From: Lucifuga dentata
Taxonomy: Eukaryota; Chordata; Actinopteri; Ophidiiformes; Bythitidae
Reading direction: 5' to 3'
Assembly: GCA_014773175.1 (NCBI GenBank)
Contig: VXCM01000129.1
Coordinates: forward strand, 151,573 to 215,572
DNA length: 64,000 nucleotides
In this document: in pieces, positions 37,270 through 47,941 of the stretch
Position numbering within the stretch: the first letter of the stretch is position 1
How the letters are laid out: the number at the start of each line of letters is the position of its first letter
Made by a program: the position numbers and the translations under genes
The notes under the pieces: model-generated
The model's database searches: none
Told to the model about the DNA's origin: nothing
Seen by the model: the letters and a program-made list of their open reading frames with translations, nothing else

Positions 37270-38300
37270 TTGCTAATGCATTTTTGCATGGTTTCCACAA
37301 CCATTAATTAAAAGGAAAAGAGTGCATCAGATGTTAGTTTTATTAGCTTGGGCTCCTTAGAGGGAATCAAAATGAAAGGAACATATGTCATGCATTTGAT
37401 GACGCCCCCCTCCTCTTCATGTTTCTCTCTCCACAGTCGCCCACCTCACACACTCACAAAGTGTACAGTCAGCAGCTCTCTGCAGACACAATAGCATTTG
37501 ATTGATCCTAAAGAAATGGTTAAGACGCAGCCCTGCCCACGCTTTCTGGCTGGCTGGCCGGCTCACATTCTGCAACACTTTACATTTTACGCTGAATGTG
37601 GCAGCGATTGGGATTATGGGAGTTGAGAATGGTGGGTGGGGATCTGAGCTGCTGTTCACAGGCACTAATGAGGACAACCCCGAGAGTTCACAGGACCTTT
37701 GGAAACCTGGGTGGTATAGGCGTTTGTTCATTTGCCCTCTGTTTGACTTCACTAAAATCCCCGTCTTGCACAACACAGTAGGAAGATGAGAGCATCAGCA
37801 GATATATCTGTCTGTCTCCCACTCTCACTTGTTATATAATTGTACACAAGACACAAAGACAGATGTGCTCAGTCTCATTTCTTGCACAACATTCTATAGA
37901 TATGTACTTGTATAATATGCTCTTTCTTTTTCTTTCTCTCACTCTTTGGGATGTTTTTGCATGCCTTACCTTCAGGGGCAGCCTGATTTATTTGACACAT
38001 GCCTGTTTTTTCATGACTTGTTTGATTGCATTCTCAGCTTTTGGTGCACTCGGGTTGCCAAGACCATAAAAATTCACACCTGCACAGGACTGCTACAGAG
38101 CTGAGTGCAGTACAGACAGAGAAAAGCAGGTGATTGGAGGTATTTTGCTTTGCCTTGATCAGTAGATAGATAGAATACAGCTCAAAATTCACGTGGATGA
38201 TTGATTGATGTTCTGCATCATTATACTTTTGCACAGACTTTTTTGGTCTGTGTAGCTAATGTGTAGAGCATTGTACATGCCTTCCAGGTAATTTCCCAAA
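37270..38300. promoter_or_regulatory. Candidate regulatory block K and unique intron
   Basis: 37270-37400 (CACAACCATTAATTAAAAGG, TTTTATTAGCTTGGGC) and 37490-37640 (TTGATTGATCCTAAAG, GCGATTGGGATTATGG) are unique with homeodomain-type cores. From 37790 onward the sequence is plain AT-rich intron. Confidence 0.33.
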
Positions 38301-38309
38301 TACAGACAC

Positions 38310-38560
38310 TGTCAGAACTTACCGGTAAGCTCAGAACTACATTAGGAACTACTTAATCTGTAATTATTCAGAATAAGAACAAAGTGGTTCACACAACATA
38401 CAACTTATCTGTCAATTTCTCATCCTGGAGAACCATGCTGTTGTTGAAAAACAGTGCCAAGTCTCTCATACTGGTGTTACCAGAGTCTGCCAGTCCCAGA
38501 ATAGAATCCATAATGATAATAATAAAGTCATACCACTTACTGCTCCAACTGTTGCAATCA
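38310..38560 (+). mobile_element. Diverged interspersed repeat, copy 1
   Basis: TCAGAACTACATTAGGAACT, then ACACAACATACAACTTATCT, CTCATCCTGGAGAACCATGC and AAGTCTCTCATACTGG align in the same order with 43255-43550 (TTGGAACTAAAGTAGGAACT; ACAAAACACAACTTACCCTC; GAGACCATGCTATTTTC). Class unknown; the TAGGAACTACTT motif is common in teleost DNA-transposon derivatives. Confidence 0.55.
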
Positions 38561-38797
38561 CTTTGAAAATTATCATTGTCATTTGTCTTGTTTCATTATG
38601 TAATTTCAGCTCTGCTTTGCAATATAAGTATTCCGCGTTCCAATAAAAGTTACACAGTCTTTTTTGTTTCCATTTGTACAAAAACAAGCTAAGCATAATT
38701 GTTTAAAAATTATGGTTATCCACCTTGGAAAACATGACCAATCAGCGATGTTCAGTCTTATGTGCCCCATTCAGCAGTGCCTGAAGACCTGGAGTTC

Positions 38798-38877
38798 CAT
38801 CCCATCCATCCATCCATTTTCTAAATCTGTTTATCCTGTTGAGGGTCACGGGGCAGCTGGAGCCTATCCCAGCCGTC
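38798..38877 (-). mobile_element. V-SINE-like element 3' end, reverse orientation
   Basis: CCATCCATCCATCCATTTTC, then AATCTGTTTATCCTGTTGAG and GAGCCTATCCCAGC are the reverse complement of the 3' end of the same teleost element as at 34698. Only the last ~80 bp is present, a 5' truncation. Confidence 0.75.
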
Positions 38878-38890
38878 TTCTGTAAAATCT

Positions 38891-38925
38891 AAAAAAAAAA
38901 AAAAAAANTAAAAAAAAAAAAAAAA
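38891..38925. repeat. Poly(A) tract with N
   Basis: A-run with N at 38908 directly beside the SINE remnant. Confidence 0.9.
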
Positions 38926-38929
38926 TGGC

Positions 38930-39670
38930 TCCTTAACTGAATTGTTTCATGATCCTTCTTGCAAAATGAAGGAAAAGTTCCTGAAAAATTGCCTGTGGTG
39001 CGAAAGGGGCTTGTGCATAGCCTTACAATATTGTAACATACATTGGTCATAGTTGTAACAAATGACATAAAACACATTGTCTATGTTGTTGTGCCTACAG
39101 AAAGGTCACTTGTGTGACTCTTCCATAACTCTGTCGAGCCACATCAATACCTGAGCCACTGTAAATCCCTTCCAGAACACTTCCCATCGGCGCGGTGTGA
39201 GTCCACCCTCACCCACAGATGACGTCCTGAGTCAAGCAGCACAAGCTGTCTAGTCCCGTGTGGTTACAAATGATCTCCTGGAGCAATAATGCAATAAGTG
39301 TTGTCTCCTATCTACGTTCTCTGGGTTCTTTTTCACTTGGCCTGACACAATTGTGCATTTATCAGTGTAATTGCATGAGTCGGAAGCACTGATGTTGTCT
39401 ATTAGGCGGATTTCCATCCTGTTAAGAGCAGAGGGCCTTTTAATGTATGGCCCTGCTTGAGTGTACCGCTGCACAATTACACATGGGCCAGAGATTGAGT
39501 GGGCTGATGATGCTGATGATTGTGATAGTTGTGATGGTGGTGAAGGCTGTGATGATATTGGTCCACCCAGCACTCTTCTAACAAGCCTTTTAGAGAGAGA
39601 GATGAAGAGTGAAACAACAAAGTAAAACCGAGTTTAATCATTTTATTTACTCATTTTCTTTTCTCTCCCC
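38930..39670. other. Intronic DNA, candidate block 39250-39560
   Basis: 39270-39500 includes GTGTAATTGCATGAGTC and TGCACAATTACACATGGG, a symmetrical pair of ATTACA-type cores in unique sequence. GATGATG-rich at 39500-39555. Confidence 0.33.
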
Positions 39671-39677
39671 TACCCCT

Positions 39678-39808
39678 CTCCCTCCCTCTCCTCTTCCTTT
39701 CTTTAACCAAGTGATGGAGTCCGGGCATGGAGGAGGGGGGGANCTCCCTCCCTCTCCTCTTCCTTTCTTTAACCAAGTGATGGAGTCCGGGCATGGAGGA
39801 GGGGGGGA
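39678..39808. repeat. 65-bp direct duplication around a single N (assembly join)
   Basis: 39678-39742 and 39744-39808 are identical with N at 39743. It makes false proline/serine-rich frames on both strands. Confidence 0.9.
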
Positions 39809-40280
39809 GGAAATCGATGAGGAGCGCATTACAGTAAAACGTATTGATTAGGAGACCAGCGAGCAGCGTGTTGGTCGCGGAGATGGTGGAATGATGCAAT
39901 GCTTAAAGGAATTTATCCTTTGACTTCTACATTAACCTTTTATTGACTGCTTTGCCTGTCCATAATTAACACTCACTTTAGCTAAAGTGGTTAGTTTAAG
40001 CGCAAAGGGGGCTCTGGCCCTTATTGCAACAAGGACCATGGAGCTCCCACCCCAGCTGCAGTTCAAGTGCACTGTGCTGCATGGAGCCTCTGTGGAATAC
40101 AGGCAATAGAATCCTAGATACCTTTCACATTAGCATACCATTTGAGTGGGGGCCTGCCATGCTATAGGGTTTCAGGGCAAATTGAAATGAATGATTGTAT
40201 TGCCAATCTCTCTTGACCGAGTGCCAGATGGGATAGTTAGGCCCATATCTGTCTGGGGTTAATCCACTGAAACAACCTGG
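39809..40280. promoter_or_regulatory. Candidate conserved non-coding element L
   Basis: Long unique, GC-balanced stretch: GAAATCGATGAGGAGCGC, CCATAATTAACACTCAC, TTTAGCTAAAGTGGTTAG, CCCTTATTGCAACAAGG, TTCACATTAGCATACC and GAAATGAATGATTGTATTG. No coding or repeat signal. Lies 2.6 kb upstream of the fto exon. Among the best-looking candidates here by composition. Confidence 0.42.
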
Positions 40281-40849
40281 ACTCACAAACACATTCTCTC
40301 CCTCTTCAAACTCACACCCGCCTCTTTGTCTTTGACCTTAACTTTAAGGTGGGCTGTACTGCCATAGGAAAGTCATTTGGTGAGCCTTGTTTGTACGCCA
40401 CTGTGGCTTACACTGAATTTTTAGCAGAAGCCCTGGAGAGCTTAAGGCACCTCGCCTGATATTGACTTTTTGTTTGGTTCCATTTTAGCAGTCAAGGGAC
40501 GGTATTCTGTGAACAGCGGTAGATTGTGTAAAAAGTGTGTGCTGAATTACCTACACTATATTATCTTTGATAGTCCTCCAGGCTTGATATCTTTTGTATC
40601 TCTGGTAAACCAAGAGCCTTCTATTTGCAAGCTAATGTTGCAAGATCCCTTGTCAGATAAATGCAGCAGCTCTGTTGAAGGTGTCTGGTCAGATTTTTAC
40701 GGTGTGAGCCTTTCATTATGAATCAGAAAGGAAGCTCGTGTTTTCTCCCAAAGCCCTGCTTTCTGCATGAATACTTCATCAGACCAAATCAAAGGCCTGG
40801 GTTCCCTTGGCTTATGGTGTCCTCAAGCTGATGTCAGCAGAACCACACA

Positions 40850-40850
<1 letters not shown>
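40280..40850. other. Intronic DNA, candidate regulatory tail
   Basis: Unique; 40360-40730 is AT/GC balanced without frames of note. No gene seen. Confidence 0.33.
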
Positions 40851-40851
<1 letters not shown>

Positions 40852-40910
<59 letters not shown>

Positions 40911-40931
40911 NCTCTCTCTCTCTCTCTCTCT
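40852..40931. repeat. Compound (TG)n / (CT)n microsatellite with N
   Basis: About 29 TG units, N at 40911, then about 10 CT units. The N marks an unresolved length. Confidence 0.95.
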
Positions 40932-40984
40932 CCCCCTCGTACGCTCTCTGTATGCCAGCCATGTCCTCCTCCTCCTCTGAAGTG

Positions 40985-41310
40985 TTGCTTTCTTTAATTC
41001 GCACCCTAAATAAATGATGAGAACATTTAAACACACGGCTCATCGCAAAGCCCCAAGGTCGCCTAATCATATTATTTATGAAGTGATGTGCTACATAATG
41101 GTACTTAGTGCATGTTAACAGATGCTATTATCAGGCCCTGATCCAGAGCGTAGAAGATATATTGGAACAGTGGATGTTAATGCTACTCCTCACCATCGTA
41201 ATGCAGCAGCTCTTTAAAGGGCTAGCCACACCAAAATGCAGCACTTAGGCTGAGAGCCAGTTGAACATTAAGTGGCTCCTGCGAAAATATATAACCGCAA
41301 ATTGTGGCAG
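40985..41310. promoter_or_regulatory. Candidate conserved non-coding element M
   Basis: CCTAAATAAATGATGAG, CCTAATCATATTATTTATG, GCTATTATCAGGCCC, GATGTTAATGCTACTCC and ATCGTAATGCAGCAGC in unique sequence directly after the compound microsatellite. Regulatory role inferred. Confidence 0.42.
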
Positions 41311-41889
41311 CCCCTGGCTGTCCCCTGACCACTATAACATCCCCTCATGTCATCCATAACCGAGCCCCCAGTGCTTTTATTCATCCCTCTCTGTCTTTTC
41401 CATCCCCTCCGTTAGCTGGTGACCACAAGGTGGTGGTGGTCATGTGCGTGATGGGGGAGTTGAGGTTTTTAGGGCATGGGTGGGGTAAAGGGATATGACA
41501 GGACAGACTCAAGCATAATGACTGAGTGGGGAGTATCAGTGGCCTTGTGGCTGTAGAAGGAAATTCTGGAGCCACCTCTCACACAACACGCAGTATACAA
41601 ATGCCATCTTCCACTCTCCCCCTAGCACTTCCAGGTCAGGGGTCACTCTCATCTGTCAAGAGACAGAGAGCAGATTTACAATGACAGCATAGCACAATGC
41701 TGAGTCACCACAGCAAATATTTACACTGTTCTGACAAAAGAGCTGTGAAAAGTTTGTGGAGGTCACAGGGCTGTAAACAGTGTACAAATCCTGAATCATT
41801 TCAGCTTCTTCATCATAGGAAAATAAAGCTGTGTTAAAGGCTCTGCTGTGCAATAACAGAGAGTTGCATGTGTGTGTGTGTGGGTGTGT

Positions 41890-41925
<36 letters not shown>

Positions 41926-42003
41926 TGATGATTGATGCAGTGAGGTGATTTCTCATTAGCTTTACTGTTGTAGCATTTATGATTTTATAAACACTTCTCT
42001 GAC

Positions 42004-42042
<39 letters not shown>

Positions 42043-42160
42043 AATCTATCTATATGTCTCTCTGCCTCTCTTTCTCACTTTTTCTTCCTCTCTTCAATTA
42101 TCATTTACCTCTTTTCATGTCACATATGGGTACACAGATATATCTGATACATTCTCTCTG

Positions 42161-42226
<66 letters not shown>

Positions 42227-42850
42227 AGCTGATGTCACTCCCTCTCACATCCTGAATGGTCTAAATGGATCTGGTTTTATTAGGAGTCATAAACTGGAGA
42301 GGAAACACACAAGCCGACTGCCTACTTGTCAAGCACGCAATACCCACCGTGTGTGTTTTAAAGACAAATTAATGTGCGCGTGCACACACACGCACACACA
42401 TACGCACACACATACGTCACTGTCTAAACTATTTGACATTTATGTGACTCACCTCCTGAGATCCTCCTCAATTCAAATAGAACGATTTATAATCATCTTA
42501 TGCGATCCTCTGTTGTCATCATACTGTGCATAAGCATTCAAAGTAAAATTTTGGGTTTTTCAAAATTTTCCACAGGTGCAGTTATAGCAGGACTAATAAA
42601 TAGAACTCTTTAAAATGACTTCAGTATCGTTTAAAGAATGTTAACTTCATATTTGTTTAAGTTTGAATAGCAGGATGGCACTGGTAGAAAGCTTTGTGAG
42701 CTTTGCTGGTGACTGAACAAGCAGGATCCTAAAATCCCTTCAACTTTCCGTGTAACTACGTGTCCTAACGCTGACTGCTGTCTACCACTTGGTTTTGACG
42801 AGAAGGAGGAGTTAATGGGTGTATTTGTTTCCTGCGTCCTGTCCCCTCAG
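41310..42850. other. Intronic DNA with GA and CT arrays before the fto exon
   Basis: Tracts: (GT)/(GA) at 41869-41923, (CT) at 42007-42040, a long (CT) at 42166-42222 and (CA) at 42381-42412. The last 430 bp before the exon is plain intron. The 159-residue + frame over the CT arrays is low complexity. Confidence 0.6.
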
Positions 42851-42991
42851 GTGCCACTCGAATCTGGCCCAGACATTACCCCCCGAGGAGGCCCCAGTGG
42901 ACCGGCCCTTCTGGGGTGTGGATGACCCCAGCATGCCGCTGCCCTTTGATCTGGCTGACATCATCAGCAGAGTGGAGTCACTCCTCTGGAG
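42851..42991 (+). CDS. fto: fto penultimate exon, C-terminal domain of the RNA demethylase
   Basis: FTO is a nuclear Fe(II)/2-oxoglutarate-dependent dioxygenase of the AlkB family that removes methyl groups from m6A and m6Am in RNA. This exon encodes the last ~47 residues, part of the helical C-terminal domain that packs on the catalytic domain; no catalytic residue lies here. After one base completing the previous codon the frame reads CHSNLAQTLPPEEAP, then [20 protein letters not shown], then IISRVESLLWR. This matches the human FTO end as I know it ([33 protein letters not shown]), with invariant SMPLPFDL. The acceptor CAG is at 42848-42850. A donor GAG/gtgagc follows at 42991/42992. If the donor is not used, the frame stops at TGA 42993-42995 after the same arginine. 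The earlier exons, including the HxD...H iron site, lie upstream of the window. Confidence 0.93.
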
Positions 42992-43767
42992 GTGAGCCTG
43001 AGAACTTAATGAGTGGAATGACTTTTGAGTTCCAGTTAAAGTTGTCACATGTACATACATACTTCCTAATGTTTAATATTCAGTTTAAAAACAGACTTCA
43101 TCAATCCCATGATTTCTTGTCATTGCACATGAATTCAAACATATGTACATATTAGTGTAAATGTTTATACAGTATTTTATCTTTTATCTGCTGAATTTTG
43201 CACTAAAGGTGGCGTAAGACATACAGTAAAGGTCCTTTCTCACCGAAAGTTTGGAACTAAAGTAGGAACTACTTTAAATGAAACTATCTGGAATAGGAAT
43301 TCCGTTGTTAGGCTAGCATGTTTCTTGCTTGCATTTACACTGCATTTCAAGTACCGTGAAGATTATGGGAATTAGATCAAATGATATCTGCACTGCTATC
43401 ACCATATCAGTCCCACAAAACACAACTTACCCTCTGATGACAGTTCCTCATCCCAAGAGACCATGCTATTTTCTAATGTTGCCAAAAAAACATTGTAGAG
43501 TCTCGTGTCCTGGCTTGGAATCCAGGACACTAGACATGATGAGAACAAATATCAAAATTTGCTGCCTCACCCATGTCACTAGTCTATTAAAGTAGGTAGC
43601 TCAGGTCCCTTCAGGTCTGCACTGAGCCATTTCATCCACATATTGTCACCTATCAAGGCTAAGAATGAAGGAAACATACAAACTGAACTTAGTTTTAACC
43701 TCACGGATTCTCAAAGATAACATTTGACCTCCACTTGACTGTTTCTTGTTTTCATTTCCTCTAACAG
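42992..43767 (+). other. fto: Small terminal intron of fto
   Basis: The 776-bp interval starts with a strong donor (GAG/gtgagc) and ends with a long pyrimidine tract and acceptor (ttcatttcctctaacag/G). Splicing joins AG to G, keeps the arginine codon and adds one methionine before TAA. Human FTO continues its last exon to a different end (QLLEAKP), so this junction appears lineage-specific. The middle of the intron (about 43231-43580) holds a diverged interspersed repeat that also occurs at 38.3 kb. Retention would still give a nearly identical protein. Confidence 0.72.
43231..43580 (+). mobile_element. Diverged interspersed repeat, copy 2, inside the small fto intron
   Basis: Same element and orientation as 38310-38560. 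Begins GGTCCTTTCTCACCGAAAG and continues with TTGGAACTAAAGTAGGAACT and later GAGACCATGCTATTTTC and GTGTCCTGGCTTGGAATCC. Occupies almost half of the 776-bp intron. Confidence 0.55.
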
Positions 43768-43774
43768 GATGTAA
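43768..43774 (+). CDS. fto: fto final coding bases: last codons and stop
   Basis: After the acceptor at 43767 the first base completes the arginine codon, ATG at 43769-43771 adds methionine and TAA at 43772-43774 ends the frame. The protein would end in SLLWRM. Only seven bases of this exon are coding, so ORF-based gene finders would miss it or end fto at 42995 instead. The call rests on splice-site strength; cDNA support is needed. Confidence 0.65.
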
Positions 43775-44257
43775 AGGATGACAGAAGGAGCGAGAAAGAA
43801 AGACAAGAAAAAAATCCACCAGCTTTTTGGAATGACCCTCACATCAGCTGAGAGTACAGACCATTGAAGACAGCTCAGATATGATCACACCGAGAATGAT
43901 TTCCTTTTCATGGGGCATGTACAGCCTCCCCTATTCCACCTTCCAATACCCCACCTGACCCCTGCTCCTGGCATCTCAGCACCCCAGCTTGGTTTTGGTT
44001 GGAAAATACCAGATTACCACAACAGAATCAGAATAACGCTTCAGTAACACGCTAACAACGCAAGCTTATTAAAAAGCTACTAGTGTCACAATGGTCTATC
44101 AACACATAAGTGGAACCCGCATTCGAGTGTTGGCATCCATCGTGTAGCTATTTATTATTTCAGTGTACCGTTCCTTAATCTCATGTAACCCAGACATGCT
44201 TTTATCAATGGATTGACTCATTCTCAGTAGTCACAGTACAGTATACACACACATATA

Positions 44258-44390
44258 TGCTTTCTATTTGTCACACAGTGTTATATTACAGTATAGAAGG
44301 TTAAAAAAAAAAAGAAAAGCTCANTGCTTTCTATTTGTCACACAGTGTTATATTACAGTATAGAAGGTTAAAAAAAAAAAGAAAAGCTCA
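44258..44390. repeat. 66-bp direct duplication around a single N, in fto 3' UTR
   Basis: 44258-44323 and 44325-44390 are identical with N at 44324. Likely unmerged contig overlap, so the 3' UTR is about 67 bases shorter than shown. Confidence 0.9.
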
Positions 44391-44540
44391 CTTTGCGCAC
44401 ATTGTATTGCATTCTTCACTTTAAGTGTATAGTGTTTCCTTTTTATTGTGTTCAGAAGTGGACCAAAGAAAGGCGATAAGAAAGTTAGGAATGTCACCAA
44501 ATGAGAACATGAAGAATGTGTTGTGTTTGCAGTATGATGG

Positions 44541-44543
44541 TGT

Positions 44544-44594
<51 letters not shown>

Positions 44595-44603
44595 TGTGTG
44601 TGT
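44541..44603. repeat. (TG)n microsatellite in fto 3' UTR
   Basis: Near-perfect TG array with one C and one A interruption. Confidence 0.95.
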
Positions 44604-44749
44604 ATGGCTTTGTGTGAGTGTACCTGCACAGTGTAGTAGTAACTGCTCGTGTTGTGATACATGCGTAAAACGTCATGATGGCATGTGTGTCTTCAGTTAG
44701 GTATGTATGTGTGTGATCATTTATTGGTCTGTGTGCTTCTTCACTCCCT

Positions 44750-44755
44750 AATAAA
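44750..44755 (+). terminator. Candidate fto polyadenylation signal
   Basis: Canonical AATAAA sits about 980 bases after the TAA of fto. The immediately downstream (GT)n array at 44762-44809 is GU-rich in RNA, matching the downstream element bound by CstF. A later AATAAA at 45397-45402 within an A-rich stretch is a possible alternative. Confidence 0.5.

Positions 44756-44761
<6 letters not shown>

Positions 44762-44809
<48 letters not shown>
44762..44809. repeat. (GT)n microsatellite after the poly(A) signal
   Basis: 24 GT units beginning 7 bases after AATAAA. Confidence 0.95.
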
Positions 44810-44812
<3 letters not shown>

Positions 44813-47800
44813 ATGATGAGTGTGTGAGACTGTAGAGAGGTTGGGAGTTGTTTGTTCTTGAAGACGTGCATACGGAGAAATGAGCAGCGGAGCCTCTGCT
44901 TCTGCTCTGATGAAAGGCAGCACTGATGGAATGACCCGGAACACAACCGCCGTTTCTCATAATTACAGCTGTTCAATTGCTTTTAATTACTCTTAAAGTG
45001 TGTAGAGCTACACACACCCCTGTAATGCTGCAGGCCATCCTGGAGAGTGAGAGAAAGATCCAGCGCTTCTTATAAAATCCACTTTCAACAAAAGCTAAAA
45101 AGGGTGAAAAAGGGGGCCGACAGCAGTGTAGCAGCCTCCTCGTTTGATTTCTTTCTATATCTTGTTCATGATGACGTAGAGCTGCTCTTTACTATTAAAA
45201 ACGCAGAATGCACTCATTTTTTTTTTACTTATGAAGTTTTTTTTCAAAGATGTTAATGGTTGCCAAATGCTGTTCTTCTTCTTTTGCTGTTCCTCTGTTG
45301 TTTGTTGTAGCAGAGAGATTTGTTCGTAGATCGACAGTATTCTTCTGTGCTCCCTGCGCCACAGCTTGTCTGTCTGAAGCAATAGGAATGGCAGAAAATA
45401 AAAAAAAACAAACAAAAAACTGTTTTATTCTGCAGCCTGTGTCCCTCTGTTCTGTGTCTGTATGCTTTCATCATTTATTTCATTCCTGGTACATGACACA
45501 CATACAGTATGTTTTGAACAGTTTGTGCCTATATGCATGTTTCAGTTCAGCTGTTACACTGTACGTCACAATAGTTTGTAGAACACATCTTGATTTTTCT
45601 CTTTTCCACAATTTGTGTTGCTAAATTACACTAAAACAGTTGTTTCATTTGTATTAATGTTACTGCTCTTTAGGCAGGTTTTAGGTCATCTATTTTGCTT
45701 TCAGCATTTGCTTTTGGACCCCTGAAGCATTTCCCCTTAAGTCTGGTTTATTTGGGCATTCAGATCTGCACCAACACATTTGAAATGAGACCATCTAGAG
45801 GAGGTGGTCTAGGTTTGATTGTGGAGTGGGTTTGTGGTGGGTGAACATGATCCCATGCCCAATTCTGCCGTTCACTTTATGGCCAAACTGGTCCGTGCAT
45901 CCCGATTGTGTCTAAGAGCTGGTTCTTGCTTAGCATGAATACGAAACAGACCTTCCGTGTGTCCTGGCATTCATGGTTCGCGCTCAGACAACTGTGCATG
46001 ACGACTGACCACTTTGTCTCTGTTTCTCTGTGCTTCAAGAATTGTGAGAGCCAGGACAAGTACTGCAGTACACTCTTTAGCATTGCAAGGATCCCTACTC
46101 CCTACTAGTCTACCCTACTAGTCTTCACATTCAGTCATGTATTTTTCCACTTCATGATAAAGATGTTCTTAGACCCCAGAGTACAGACAATCTCCTGCCA
46201 GGAATTGGCAGCCATTTGGCACTTTTTCTAAACCTTTATGGAGGAATGATGTAGGTCACTCATCAAAGTTGTTTGCCATTGTTTGTTTTTCTTCGCTTGG
46301 CCAGTTGAAGTAAAGAATCGTGTTGAGTGAACACTTGGCACATTTTCATTTTTTAAAATATTGAATTGCCATTTTTGTTTATAAGGAAATCTCTGCTTGA
46401 GATGCTTTGTTTTTTAACCATCTGTTTCTTGCATTTAACTTCAAAGAAACCCACTAGATTATCAGAGCAAACAGCTCCTACAACAAATTTATTGATTGAT
46501 TGAATGATGTCAGCACCAGCGATGAAGTAGGAACCCCAAAACCCTCAACCCAGCACCCTCCTCACCACACTGGATCACCCTCCCAGAGGTCGCCCATGTT
46601 AACTACTTCCTGTTGTGGCTGAGTGAGTGAGTGATGGATGAATATGGAGCGCTCTCCCCTCGGGGGCTGATTGAAAGAGGGCCCCACTTGAAGAGACAAT
46701 TACACAGCGCTGGTGAGAGCCACAGGTATGCATTGTTCTGAGTGGGGTCAGCCGACAGCCAACCAGCCAAGCCACCCTCAATCAGGCCAACAATAGGTGC
46801 AGGGAGGGATAGAATAACCAGGTGTGTGCTGGGGAAAGGTATCGGTTTGGGGTCATATCTCAGTCAAATGTATTGGTCTGTGGCTGTGAAGGAGGCAGTG
46901 CTGGGATTGACTGTGTTTTTATTTAATCAGATGAGGAAATAAGTTGTTTTTTTTTCCAAACTGAAAATTTATTGCATTATACTAGTGAATTATGGTTCTA
47001 TCCTTGTCACCTGAATTACAATTTCACTTTATATCAATTACCAAGGAAGTCTGAAGAGATCTGATCCAGCCTTGATGTACAGTATAGTGTGTTACATAGT
47101 GAAGAGTGTTTTTCTGAGTGTATGTCCAGCAGAATCAATGTGATTTGTATATACAGGTGTAAAAAATGTTCATGTTTGCGCACATGCATAGATGTGTGTA
47201 GTGTATCAGTGTGTGTCCCAGGTTCCAGAGTTCAGGCTGTTGTTGGTGGCCCTGGAGCCAAAAGCCAGTAGTAATTGTAGAAGCAGGTTGGAGATAGCAT
47301 CACAGCTCTGGGGCGGCTGTCAGCATTGGGATGGGTCACACTCATTTGTCACCAACGCACACACACACACAAACACCACTCAGAGTGACAAAACACTGAC
47401 CGGATTGACTCCATGTGAAGCAACATCAGAATGAATGCTTGGCAAATGTAACTGCACCAAAGGTCACAAAAAGGCAGAATGACAGCTGTTTCACATCAGT
47501 GTAAATACAAAACAATACTTAGTAATAATACTTATGAGACAAACTTCATTCTTTTTTCATAGCTTTAATCATAATGTCTTTAACATTGTCCAGTTTAGAT
47601 TTAAAGGCTTCTTCTTGGATTGTTGATGTCCTAAAAAATATCATAAAATGAGATCTGAGTATACATCATTTCTTTAATCGATATGGACTCTGTTTCTGCT
47701 TTAGCTACAACATCTACTTGTATCTGCTCAAGTTTCTTTTCATGTCTGATCCACGTGCATCCCTTAACTTTTACCTTATTTCTTTTATTTTCCCAGCACC

Positions 47801-47900
47801 ATAAGCAGCACTCCCATAGGCTCACAAAATTTATTTTATACCTTACAAAAATTACAAAGCATTATGACTTTTCACCATACGTTCTTATCCTGTCTGTGAG
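44810..47900. other. Intergenic DNA downstream of fto, no gene seen
   Basis: Unique AT-rich DNA with T-runs at 45220-45246 and an A-rich stretch at 45395-45418. 46590-46800 is GC-richer and unique and may be a regulatory element. On the minus strand 47500-47825 has lysine/glutamate-rich open stretches broken by stops; not supported as a gene. Confidence 0.4.
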
Positions 47901-47918
47901 GAGCTTTATCACCACTGA

Positions 47919-47941
47919 CACACACACACACACACACACAC
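47919..47941. repeat. (CA)n microsatellite
   Basis: About 11 CA units. Confidence 0.9.

Larger units (their letters stand above)
1..42850 (+). other. fto: Last large intron of fto (5' part outside window)
   Basis: No host coding exon can be supported in this span, and it ends in a canonical acceptor (pyrimidine-rich stretch then CAG at 42848-42850) directly before the fto exon that begins at 42851. Because that exon needs an upstream donor, the whole span is read as intron. At least 42.8 kb is long for a teleost intron. Human FTO also has very large introns, known to hold long-range enhancers of IRX3/IRX5. The span contains many microsatellites, several transposon remnants and many unique AT-core stretches listed separately as candidate regulatory blocks. 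A nested non-coding RNA or small gene on either strand cannot be excluded. Confidence 0.8.
43775..44780 (+). other. fto: fto 3' UTR (approximate end)
   Basis: Non-coding sequence follows the TAA without any convincing frame. The first good poly(A) signal, AATAAA at 44750-44755, is followed at once by a long GT array, which would serve as a GU-rich downstream element. A weaker ATTAAA is present near 44069. The UTR contains an assembly duplication around 44324 and a (TG)n array at 44541-44603, so its true length is uncertain. Confidence 0.55.

Noticed and set aside
44494..44976. 160-residue minus-strand frame rich in THTHTH
   Set aside because: Entirely produced by two GT/CA microsatellites within and after the fto 3' UTR.
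47500..47825. Lysine/glutamate-rich minus-strand peptides
   Set aside because: Interrupted by stops, AT-rich, no splice sites that join them convincingly.
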